Shown one piece after another: positions 36,229 to 44,302 of a stretch of 64,000 bases of DNA. Origin of the DNA: Gemmatimonas sp. (lineage in GTDB: Bacteria; Gemmatimonadota; Gemmatimonadetes; Gemmatimonadales; Gemmatimonadaceae); NCBI RefSeq assembly GCF_021298855.1, contig NZ_JAJTHI010000006.1, positions 1 through 64,000 of the forward strand, in the 5' to 3' direction. The notes below the pieces were generated by a model. The model made no database searches and was not told the origin of the DNA. It saw nothing but the letters and a program-made list of their open reading frames with translations. The translations under genes were made by a program, and so were the position numbers. Numbering within the stretch: the first letter of the stretch is position 1; each line of letters begins with the position of its first letter.

Positions 36229-37032
36229 ATGCCCGACACAACGCGCATCCGGCGCGTGAGCCCGATCCTGCTCGCCCTGGCGGCCATGGTCGTGCTGTGC
36301 CCGCCGCTCCGTGCGCAGGCCGCGCTGCACGAGCCCTTCGACCGCCTGCTGCGCGCGCACGTGCGTGATGGTCTGGTGGACTACGACGCCTTCGCGAAAG
36401 CGCCCGAGTTTGCCCGATACCTCGCGTCGCTCGATACGGTGCGTCCGGCGACCCTGAGTGAGGACGATCGGCTGGCCTACTGGATCAACGTGTACAACGC
36501 GTACACCATTCAGCTCATCATCTCGCACGGCGAACGGACGTCGATCCGCCACATCAACCGCACGCTGGGCTTCCTGCAGCTCAAGGGGCCGTGGAACGAG
36601 CGACTCGTGCGCGCCGGTGGGCAGATCTACAGCCTCGACCAGCTGCTGCACCGCGTCCTGCGCAAGGAGTTCCGCGAGCCGCGAGTGCATTTCGCGCTGG
36701 TACCGGCAGCCAAGGGTGCGCCGCCGCTGCGCAGCGAAGCCTACACCGGTGCTCGCCTGGTCGAGCAGCTGGAGGACCAGGCGCGTCGCCTGCTCTCCGA
36801 CACGACGAGGACGTGGTACCGCAATGGGGTACTGGGGGTCAATCCGCTGCTCATCGCCTACGAGCGGGATTTCGGATCGACGCGGCGGGAATGGGTGCAG
36901 TACGTGGCACCGTACATCACACTGCGCCCCACGGAGCCGCAGAAGCAGCGCCTGCTGGACGGAAAGGCCATCGTGCGGCCACGCACGTACGACTGGTCGC
37001 TCAACATCCAGAAGCGGCACGGTGTGTCGTGA
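36229..37032 (+). CDS. DUF547 exported protein
   Basis: A 267-residue protein with a signal peptide (ILLALAAMVVLCPPLRAQA). DUF547 signatures include DYDAFAKAPEFARYLASLD, RLAYWINVYNAYTIQLI (about 80-96), LGFLQLKGPWNE and VHFALVPAAKGAPPLRSEAY. The fold is thought to be related to transglutaminase-like or cysteine-protease domains, but no catalytic Cys stands out here. Activity unknown. It converges on the HerA-like gene with a 15 bp gap. Confidence 0.85.
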   Translation: MPDTTRIRRVSPILLALAAMVVLCPPLRAQAALHEPFDRLLRAHVRDGLVDYDAFAKAPEFARYLASLDTVRPATLSEDDRLAYWINVYNAYTIQLIISHGERTSIRHINRTLGFLQLKGPWNERLVRAGGQIYSLDQLLHRVLRKEFREPRVHFALVPAAKGAPPLRSEAYTGARLVEQLEDQARRLLSDTTRTWYRNGVLGVNPLLIAYERDFGSTRREWVQYVAPYITLRPTEPQKQRLLDGKAIVRPRTYDWSLNIQKRHGVS

Positions 37033-37047
37033 GTCGGAGATGCGGGG

Positions 37048-39486
37048 TCATCCCCACGCCTTGCTCACGATGCCGTTGCCATCTTTGACATACGGCACCC
37101 ACAACAGGGCGCACAGCTGCACGTGCACGTCGGCAGCCTTGGCCTTCACCACGACCTCCTCCAGCGCCTCCTGCTGCGCGTCGTAGGCCGCACCAAGCGC
37201 GTCCACGTCGGCCTGCAGTCTGGCTTCGAGGTCGGCGTACTGCTGCCGAACCGCCTCGACCGATTCCTGTGCGCGGGTCACGTCACCCGCTTGCTGTGCG
37301 GCGCGACCGGCACCGCGCGTGGCGGTGGCCACTTTGTCCAGCGTGCCCACGCCCACCTTGCCGCGCCCGAAGATGGCGCCAAGGATGGCGCCGCCCACCG
37401 AAATGGCGGTGTCCATCTTCGCTTGCGAGGCCTGCTGCGCTTCGCGCTGCACGGCCTGTTCCGCGCGCCGCAACTTGTCCTGCAGCGCCGACAGCCGCGT
37501 GGTGTACTTGCCACGCAGTACCTCGATCTTCGCATCGCGCGTTTCGTGCGCCATGACCTGCAGGCGCACGCGGAACTGCCCTTCGCTCTCGCCTGGCTGT
37601 GAGGTGGCCTTGAACGCCGCGCTCTTGAACAGCGTCACGGTTTCGTTGGCCACTACCCACTTCTGCAGCGTCTTGCTCCAGACGGCGTAGTTCCTGGCCT
37701 TGGTGGCCACCGGGGGCAAGGCGCCGAACGCCGCGCCGTCGTGTGGTCGCTGCTCGAGGGCCGATGGCTCCAGCTCCACACGCTCGGCGGCATCCCATTC
37801 CAGCGCGATCGGTCCGTCGTCCACCGACGACATGAGTATGACGCGGCGCTGTTCGGTGACTCCGAGCTTGGCGTTGGCAAAGCTCACATCGGCGAGCCCC
37901 AGGACCACCGGATTGTAGAGCAGGGCGCCGTCCCGGGTCGGTGGCAGGAAGTACTGCGGGACATCAGGGGGCAGCACGGGGGCCACGGCCGCACGCGCAT
38001 CGAGCGACGCGAACCCGCCACCGGTGGCGGCGGTGCTCAACGCCGGTGCCGACGCCAGCGCTGCCGTGGGCGCCGGCGCCGGGGCCAGCGCCGTCACGCT
38101 GCGAATCTGCTCGCGGGTCATGGGGCCGGCGAGATACGACAGCGTCCACCGGGTTTCGAAGGTGATGGGCGCCGGCTCGTGCACGCTGTGCAGCAGGAAC
38201 ACGCGCTTGCCGAGCCCGGCAATGGTCTGCTCCATGGCGCCCTTGTCGAACGGCTGGCCGCCGCTCACGCCTTCGAGTCCTTCCATGACCCGCATCTTGT
38301 CGCGCTCGGTCTGCAGACGGCCAATGAACCACGTACCCGTATTGGACAGACCGCGATAGTCGAGATCGACAGGGTTCTGCGTGGCCAGCACCACGCCCAG
38401 ACCGAAGGCACGCGCCTGCTTGAGCAGCGTGAGCAGCAGCACCTTGCTGGGCGGGTTCGTCACCGGCGGCATGTAGCCGAACAGCTCGTCGATGTAGAGA
38501 ATGGCGCGCAGCGATCCGGTACCGGGCTGCGTGCGCACCCACGCCAGAATGTCCGACAGCAGCAGCGTCATGAAGAACATGCGCTCGGCGTCGTTCAAAT
38601 GGGCGATGGAAATGACGCTGCCGCGTGGCTTGCCGTTGGGGTCGTAGAGCAGCGTGGCCGTGTCGAGCGGTTCCCCCTGCATCCACGTCTGGAACCCGGG
38701 CGCGGCGAGCAGGTTGTTGAGCTGCATCGCGAGCGTCATGCGGTCCTTGGGCGGGAAGACCGTGTCCAGCGGCATGACGCCCACCGTGGTGAACGGGGGG
38801 CTCTGGATGCCGCCAATGAGCCCGGCGAGATCGAGGCTGCGCCCCTCCCGCCACGCGTGGTGCAGCAGGTTGGCCACGAGGATGTGTTCGCGGCTCGAGA
38901 TGGGATCGGCGTCGATGCCGAGCAGCGCGAGCAGCGAGGTGGTGGTGGCGTTGACGCGCTCCTGCAGCGCCTCGGCATCGTCACGCACCGCCGCGGGTGG
39001 GGCATCGAAGGCCTTGAGCAGAGACAGCGGTTGCCCCGCGGTGGACCCGGGCGTGTAGATGGTGATGTCGGCCGCGTCGTGATAGCGCTGAATGCGGGCG
39101 CCGTCCTGTCCCCAGCCGGCGAGTCCGTTCTTCCAGAGGTCGGCCTGCTGCGCCGCGAACTGATCCGCCGTCATGCCGGCGTTGGTGGCCTGCTGCGGAT
39201 CCACCCACGGACGGAAGTCACTCGCGCCGAGGGCGGGGAAGCGCAACGCCAGGTTGCCGAGGTCACCCTTGGGGTCCACGGCGATCACCGGCACCTTGTC
39301 GATGAGCGCCTCTTCGAGCAGTCCCACCCCGAGACCGGTCTTGCCGCTGCCGGTCATGCCGATGATCACGGCGTGGGTGGTGAGATCCTTCGCGTCGTAC
39401 AACACGTAGTCGTCGCGACGGGCGCGCGAGGGCATGTCGTAGCGCTTGCCGAGGTAGAAGGCGCCGAGGGTTTCGAAGTCCGTCAT
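37048..39486 (-). CDS. HerA-like (DUF87/DUF853) ATPase with C-terminal coiled coil
   Basis: An 812-residue P-loop ATPase. Walker A is GMTGSGKT (43-50) and Walker B is AILYIDELFGYM, with Gln/Arg sensor-type motifs VVLATQNPVDLDYRG and FIGRLQTERDKMR downstream. The central part is the HerA/FtsK-like motor. A Pro/Ala linker follows. The last 250 residues contain a long coiled coil (LSALQDKLRRAEQAVQREAQQ and ESVEAVRQQYADLEARLQADVD) around a short Gly-rich segment. HerA family members translocate DNA, often with the nuclease NurA, but no nuclease is adjacent. It appears monocistronic, so its partner is unknown. Confidence 0.8.
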   Translation of the reverse strand: MTDFETLGAFYLGKRYDMPSRARRDDYVLYDAKDLTTHAVIIGMTGSGKTGLGVGLLEEALIDKVPVIAVDPKGDLGNLALRFPALGASDFRPWVDPQQATNAGMTADQFAAQQADLWKNGLAGWGQDGARIQRYHDAADITIYTPGSTAGQPLSLLKAFDAPPAAVRDDAEALQERVNATTTSLLALLGIDADPISSREHILVANLLHHAWREGRSLDLAGLIGGIQSPPFTTVGVMPLDTVFPPKDRMTLAMQLNNLLAAPGFQTWMQGEPLDTATLLYDPNGKPRGSVISIAHLNDAERMFFMTLLLSDILAWVRTQPGTGSLRAILYIDELFGYMPPVTNPPSKVLLLTLLKQARAFGLGVVLATQNPVDLDYRGLSNTGTWFIGRLQTERDKMRVMEGLEGVSGGQPFDKGAMEQTIAGLGKRVFLLHSVHEPAPITFETRWTLSYLAGPMTREQIRSVTALAPAPAPTAALASAPALSTAATGGGFASLDARAAVAPVLPPDVPQYFLPPTRDGALLYNPVVLGLADVSFANAKLGVTEQRRVILMSSVDDGPIALEWDAAERVELEPSALEQRPHDGAAFGALPPVATKARNYAVWSKTLQKWVVANETVTLFKSAAFKATSQPGESEGQFRVRLQVMAHETRDAKIEVLRGKYTTRLSALQDKLRRAEQAVQREAQQASQAKMDTAISVGGAILGAIFGRGKVGVGTLDKVATATRGAGRAAQQAGDVTRAQESVEAVRQQYADLEARLQADVDALGAAYDAQQEALEEVVVKAKAADVHVQLCALLWVPYVKDGNGIVSKAWG

Positions 39487-39540
39487 GTGCGGGGAGGGAG
39501 GAGCGGCCCTGGGTAGTCTCTCCCCAATTCTACACCGTCC

Positions 39541-41197
39541 TCAGACCGGCGTCGGTTCCGGCCACCGAGGGCGCAACGCCCGGTTCACTTCCTGCATGGC
39601 GTCGACATGGCGCTGCAACTCATGCACGACCTCGAGCTCCTGCGTGAGCTGGCCGGGGAGCGTGCGGTTGGCTTCGAGCCGCAGCAGGTCGAGACGGATG
39701 TTCTCGAGAGCGGCAATGGCAGCGCCAAGGCGCGCCTGCACCTCGGCGCGCTCGGCTTCGAGCCGGAGCAGCGCATCCGCCGCCCAGCCAGCCCACCACG
39801 CGCCGGGCGAGCGGCTTGCGGACGAATGCGTAGGACAAGGCCCCCATGCTCGACTCGCGCCGCGCACTGGCCAGTGCACGCTGGATGATTACCGGCGGCG
39901 TCAGCACGGTTATCACGTTCCCCACGAACTCGAGGGGGCCCGGCAGTCCGAGGAGGTCCACCCGGGCCTGTGCAAGGGCGAGGGCGCTTGCGCCCGCAAG
40001 CATCACCGTGGTCTTCAGGGTCCCCACGCGCTCCTGCGAGGCCTCTGGCGGCGGCGCCAGCGCGTCCGCCACATCGTCGGGTGCCACGCCGCGCTGCAGT
40101 GCGGTGCGGGCGGCGAGCACCGCTTCGACACCACGCACGGCGGTGGCGATCGCGGCAAAGGTCAGCACCCCCTCGGCCACCCCCCGCATGATCATCCGGC
40201 CGAACGACCCCGACTCCTCACCCATGACCATGAAGAACGCCGCGTAGCCGATGGCGAAGGTCCAGTCGGCCAGTGTACCGGCGCCAGTCGCCGCCACGCG
40301 GGTTGCGCGCGCCTCGACGGGCAACTCCCCGCCATCGGGGGTGCGCTCGAGTGCCTGAACGAAGCGGGCCACGTCATCGAAGCGTTCACTGGGGCGAATG
40401 GCCAGGCACTGATCGATGGCATCTGCCACCGCGGCCGACAGGCGAGGGGCGCGCGTGCGCACCGACGGCGCGGGCTCGGCGCTTTGCTGTGCGACGATCG
40501 CCACCAGCGACTGGCCGTCGTACGGATACGTGCCCGTTGCCGCCACGTGGAGCGTGACCCCCAGCGCATACAGATCGGCACGGCCATCCACGGTCTCCCC
40601 CAGCGCCTGTTCGGGGGCCATGTAGCGAGCCGTCCCCGCCACCTCTCCACTCTGCGACGGCCCGTGATGGGAGATCGCGATGCCGAAATCGGCGATGAGC
40701 GCCCGCCCCGTCCCGCGCTCGATCAGGATGTTCTCCGGCTTCACATCGCGGTGCACCACGCCGCGTTCATGCGCGTAGGCCAGCGCCCAGCCGATCTCGC
40801 GGCCAAGGCGGCGCACATCTTCTGCCGGCAACGGGCCCACGCGTCGCAACCGATCGGCCAGCGATTCGCCCGCGACGTACGCCATGACGAACCACGCGAG
40901 GTCACCCGCTTCGGCCACTTCATGAATGGGCACGATGTTGGGGTGAAAGCACTGGGCCGCCAGACGCGCTTCCCGCAGGAACCGGCGGCGCATGTCCTCG
41001 CGGGCGGCCAGCGCCGGCGCCAGCAGCTTGATGGCCACGGGACGTTCGAGAATGACGTCGCGGGCGAGGTAGACGATACCCATGCCGCCGCGGCCAAGTT
41101 CGCTTTCAAGGGAGAAGCGACCGGCGACGGCGGACTGCAGGGCGATGAACGACGGGTCGATGGGGGCGGAGCTCACGCTGTGCCGTACGCGCGACAA
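39541..41197 (-). pseudogene. Ser/Thr protein kinase, membrane-anchored, with a frameshift near the C-terminus
   Basis: A Hanks-type kinase. It shows the Gly-loop LGRGGMGIVYLA, Lys in VAIKLL, catalytic loop HRDVKPENIL, DFG, and APEQALG, so the kinase domain (about 25-290) is intact. Two or three membrane helices follow. At the CCC triplet 39783-39785 the frame breaks: the first frame runs into low-quality sequence, while the shifted frame continues as a coiled coil (RLEAERAEVQARLGAAIAALEN) to a stop at 39541. Removing one base of that triplet joins both into one protein of about 550 residues. This may be a real lesion, slippage or an assembly error. The start is uncertain (TTG at 41197 or GTG at 41176). 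Confidence 0.72.
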
Positions 41198-41219
41198 CCC
41201 GGCGCGAGTGTCTTCTGTG

Positions 41220-41396
41220 TCAGAACTCGCGGCGCTTCATTTCCTTGAAGATTTCCTTGGCTTCCGAGTCGTCGCGCTCCTCGGCGCCACGCGTGGCCGC
41301 GAGGGTGGGATCGTAGGCCTGCTTGGTGGGCTTCTTGACCTGCGCGGCCTTGGCCTGGGTCTTCTTGAGCAGCGACTTGAGCTGGTTGTCCTTCAT
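41220..41396 (-). CDS. Small Lys-rich protein
   Basis: A 58-residue charged protein, MKDNQLKSLLKKTQAKAAQ at the start and DDSEAKEIFKEMKRREF at the end, rich in Lys, Ala and Glu and probably helical. A GGAG motif lies about 9 bases before the ATG. It sits between the esterase gene and the kinase gene on the same strand. No family recognised; it may be a nucleic-acid or ribosome-associated small protein. Confidence 0.6.
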   Translation of the reverse strand: MKDNQLKSLLKKTQAKAAQVKKPTKQAYDPTLAATRGAEERDDSEAKEIFKEMKRREF

Positions 41397-41486
41397 CGCG
41401 GGGGCTCCGGGTGGGGGAAAGGCGATGAATGGAGGATGCCGCCCGCAGCGCATCCTGTAAAGCGCGGTCGGGTCAGCGTCCCGGCT

Positions 41487-42458
41487 TCAGGGGGGCGTCA
41501 TCCCGAGCAGACGCCGTGTCTGGCGAATGGCCTCGGCGCCCGCCGCGGTACGCGGTGCATTGACTTCGAAGTGTCCGCCCGGCACGGTCACGTTTGCTGG
41601 CGGCGCATCGCCTGCCGCCACGGCGGCTCGTGCGTAGGCGGCACGGACGGGCTCGGGGGCGATGCCATCCTGCGCGCCGGCCACGTGCGCTGTGGGCACG
41701 CCCAGCGGCAGGCGGCGAATGGGTGAGGCGAGCGCCACACGATCGGGCAGCGAAGCCAGGGGACCGCCCAAGAGCATCGAGGCGCCGCGACCGCATCCGC
41801 TTGGCATGCGTCCGACAAACTCCTCGAGATCCGTGACACCGCCCAGCGACACCACGCCGGTCAGGCGGAGCGGCGCCGCGCTGGAGAGTGGCGTACCGGC
41901 TGGAAGCGACGGTCTCCCGGCGAGCCACAGCGCGAGATGCCCGCCCGCGGAATGCCCCACGGCTACCACGCGGGCGGTGTCGAGCGGATACTCGCGCGCC
42001 AGTACCCGGAGGTGGTCGGCGGCCCGAGCGATATCCGTGAAGGTGCCAGGCCACCCGCCTCCGGGGTGATCGGCACGGCGGTATTCCACATTCCAAGTAG
42101 CGACACCGTTGGCTGCCAGGGCGTCGGCCAGTGCCGCGGTATTCCGGAGCGTCGCAAACGAGGAGATCCAGCACCCACCATGGATCACCACCGCCACCGG
42201 GGCGCGCGCGCCACTCCGGAGCCCCGGGGGCAACCGCAGTTCGCCAAAGTGCAGCGAGTCGTCGCCGTAGGCGATGCGGCGACCGGCATCGCGCAGGGAG
42301 AGGGTGTCGAGGTCACTCGCCCGCAGCAACCGCGACGCCCCGGCAGGCTGTGCGTGGGCGGGGCGGACCGGGACCGCGAGCGGGAGCACGAGGAGCGCCA
42401 TGGCGAGCAGCCGATACGCGGATGCAGGCAAGCGATGGGGGGGCAGGAGACAGGGCAT
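41487..42458 (-). CDS. Exported HGG-motif alpha/beta hydrolase (esterase)
   Basis: A 323-residue enzyme with a signal peptide (LLAMALLVLPLAVPVRPAHA). The oxyanion HGGCW motif, nucleophile GHSAGGH, Asp in GAQDGIAP and His in GGHFEVN form an intact triad. It resembles the kynurenine-formamidase/carboxylesterase group. The start is divergent from the cold-shock gene, with a 363 bp gap that is mostly the cold-shock leader. Substrate unknown. Confidence 0.82.
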   Translation of the reverse strand: MPCLLPPHRLPASAYRLLAMALLVLPLAVPVRPAHAQPAGASRLLRASDLDTLSLRDAGRRIAYGDDSLHFGELRLPPGLRSGARAPVAVVIHGGCWISSFATLRNTAALADALAANGVATWNVEYRRADHPGGGWPGTFTDIARAADHLRVLAREYPLDTARVVAVGHSAGGHLALWLAGRPSLPAGTPLSSAAPLRLTGVVSLGGVTDLEEFVGRMPSGCGRGASMLLGGPLASLPDRVALASPIRRLPLGVPTAHVAGAQDGIAPEPVRAAYARAAVAAGDAPPANVTVPGGHFEVNAPRTAAGAEAIRQTRRLLGMTPP

Positions 42459-42549
42459 GGCGGGGAACGTGGAGCCGTGGGTCGTTGGCGTCCAGCGACT
42501 CCGGCGGAGGGTGTGGCCGGAGCGTGACCAGCGGGCCGGAATTTCAGTA

Positions 42550-42578
42550 TTGACGCGTTGTTCCGGCCGCGCTAACGT
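42550..42578 (+). promoter_or_regulatory. Predicted sigma-70 promoter of the cold-shock gene
   Basis: TTGACG (42550-42555), a 17-base spacer and TAACGT (42573-42578) make a good -35/-10 pair. Transcription would start near 42585, giving a 5' leader of about 237 bases before the ATG at 42822. Such long leaders are known for cold-shock genes in enterobacteria. Confidence 0.55.
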
Positions 42579-42821
42579 CTTGCAGCACTCAGATCATGAT
42601 GGGCGCGCCACGGCGCGGGAAACGCAGAAGCAGGCGACTTCGGGGACCTGCCTCAAGGCGGGTCCCTCGTTTGTACACGCGCATTGCGATGTGAATGCTT
42701 GGTCGCCGTTGCACGACGACGACTAACCCGCGCGGGGGAACGGTCCGCGAATCAACACGAGTGCTCGGTGCGTACGGCAGGGCCGGACTCCGAACACCCA
42801 GTAACACACAGGAGCAGTGCC

Positions 42822-43034
42822 ATGCGTACGACCGGCAAGGTGAAGTGGTTCAACGACGCCAAGGGCTTTGGCTTCATCACGCCCGATGACGGCTCGAAGG
42901 ATTGCTTCGTCCACCACTCGGCCATTCAGGGCGGCGGCTTCCGCACCCTGGCCGAGGGCGAGCGTGTCGAATTCGACATCGTGCAGGGCCAGAAGGGCCC
43001 CGCGGCCGAGCAGGTCGTGAAGCTCCGCGGCTAA
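42822..43034 (+). CDS. Cold-shock protein (CspA family)
   Basis: A 70-residue single cold-shock domain: [15 protein letters not shown] (RNP1) and [16 protein letters not shown] (RNP2 region), then [21 protein letters not shown]. It is a single-stranded RNA/DNA chaperone in the cytoplasm, here likely a general rather than strictly cold-inducible member. An AGGAG Shine-Dalgarno at 42810-42814 precedes the ATG by about 7 bases. A strong hairpin terminates it. Its control region is long. Confidence 0.93.
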   Translation: MRTTGKVKWFNDAKGFGFITPDDGSKDCFVHHSAIQGGGFRTLAEGERVEFDIVQGQKGPAAEQVVKLRG

Positions 43035-43059
43035 TCGCCGCGTCTTCAGCGAACTGACC

Positions 43060-43091
43060 ACGGGCCATCAGTCATGCGACTGGTGGCCCGT
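43060..43091 (+). terminator. Hairpin terminator of the cold-shock gene
   Basis: ACGGGCCATCAGTC (43060-43073) pairs with GACTGGTGGCCCGT (43078-43091) with one G-T pair and a 4-base loop. It starts 25 bp after the cold-shock stop and ends 35 bp before the next start. Confidence 0.8.
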
Positions 43092-43126
43092 TGGCATTCG
43101 TGGCGTTGGTGGTGCTCATTGCCTGT

Positions 43127-43831
43127 ATGACCGACCCTTCGGCCCCCGACGCGCCCACGGGCATGCGCAGCGCACGCCGCCAGCTGGCCGTGCTGTACGA
43201 CGACGTGCGCCGGCGCCGCGACGAGGCGCTGGTCGCGGTGGGCACGCCGCACGAAGCCGGCTGGCTGGTGGCGCTCGTACCAGTTCACCGCGCCGTGCTG
43301 CAGCCCACGGCGGCTGAACGGCACGCCGCCTTCGCGCACCGCCTGCGCGAGCTTGTGGCGTTCGTGCGTGCGCACGGCCCCGACGAGGATCCGCGCACGC
43401 TGGCCGAGCCGCCGGCCATGCGCGACCTCGCCGCCCGACTCGTGAGCGCCACCTGCAGCGCCTGTGGTGGCGCCTGTTGCGGCAACGGCGGCGATCACGC
43501 GTTCCTGCGCAGCGGCACCGTGCGCGCCTTCATGACGCGCCACCCCCACCTGGATGACGATGGCGTCGTGGCGGCCTACCTGGCCTTCCTGCCACGCGAG
43601 GCCATGCACCCGGGGTGTGTGTATCAGGGTGTCGCCGGATGTACGCTGCCACGCGACATGCGCAGCACGATCTGCAATGCGTACCTGTGCGGCGGGTTGC
43701 AGCATGCGCTGCACGCGCTGCAGGCGCTGGCGCCGGGCGAGACCCGTGGTGTCTATGTGGCGCAGCGCGACGGCCGCGCGGTCACGGGCGGCGTGCTGCA
43801 GCGCGTGGCAGCCCCGTCGGCAACTTCGTAG
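43127..43831 (+). CDS. Cys-cluster (YkgJ-like) protein
   Basis: A 234-residue cytoplasmic protein. The central CSACGGACCGNGGDHAFL (Cys110, 113, 117, 118) and later GCVYQGVAGCTLP and TICNAYLCGG provide six or more Cys, suitable for a Zn or Fe-S site as in YkgJ/UPF0153 proteins. The N-terminal 100 residues are helical. The start at 43127 removes a short hydrophobic upstream extension read from 43091. Function unknown; metal binding is inferred. Confidence 0.72.
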   Translation: MTDPSAPDAPTGMRSARRQLAVLYDDVRRRRDEALVAVGTPHEAGWLVALVPVHRAVLQPTAAERHAAFAHRLRELVAFVRAHGPDEDPRTLAEPPAMRDLAARLVSATCSACGGACCGNGGDHAFLRSGTVRAFMTRHPHLDDDGVVAAYLAFLPREAMHPGCVYQGVAGCTLPRDMRSTICNAYLCGGLQHALHALQALAPGETRGVYVAQRDGRAVTGGVLQRVAAPSATS

Positions 43832-43944
43832 CACATCCGACTGACACCGTCGCACGACGAGGCAAACATGGGCGTGTTCGACGGCGCCCTGGAGGACATG
43901 AGGTAGTACGCGGGGTCGCTGGTGCGCGAAGGCTGCCGCTGCAG

Positions 43945-44043
43945 CCCCGCGCGCTGGGCGGCGACGGCCTCGTCCCACACGTCGCCACTGGTGGTGAAGC
44001 CGGAAATGAGGACAAGGGGCGCGCCCGTGCCGACAACGCGCAC
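43945..44043 (-). pseudogene. Remnant of an alpha/beta hydrolase
   Basis: About 33 codons on the minus strand encode RVVGTGAPLVLISGFTTSGDVWDEAVAA, clearly the N-terminal strand and oxyanion-loop segment of an alpha/beta hydrolase. The reading frame then leaves recognisable sequence. In another frame just upstream, VGIARAAAQSM looks like the tail of its signal peptide. The rest of the gene is missing, so this is a decayed fragment in a 470 bp gap (43832-44302) that holds no other gene I can support. Confidence 0.55.
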
Positions 44044-44302
44044 GGAACTGGGGGCGTGGCGCCGGTGTTCGGCATTGATTGCGCCGCAGCGCGGGCGATG
44101 CCCACCGATTGCAGCACCGCCGAGACGGGGGCATACCGGTGCCTCGGAATGCCCAGGGACATGACTCCTGCCCAGGGGTCCATCGAGGATGACACGGATC
44201 TCGATGGACCCATCGCCGGGCGGCAGCGCCGGCTTCGCTGCGTCGCCGCCCGGTCTGGCGGATGTTTTCCAGCCGCGCTGACCGTGACGATACGGCCGTC
44301 GG

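Noticed and set aside
37048-39486. A phage-defence island around the HerA-like ATPase
   Set aside because: Neighbours are a DUF547 protein, a kinase and an esterase; no nuclease, reverse transcriptase, methylase or other defence gene is nearby.
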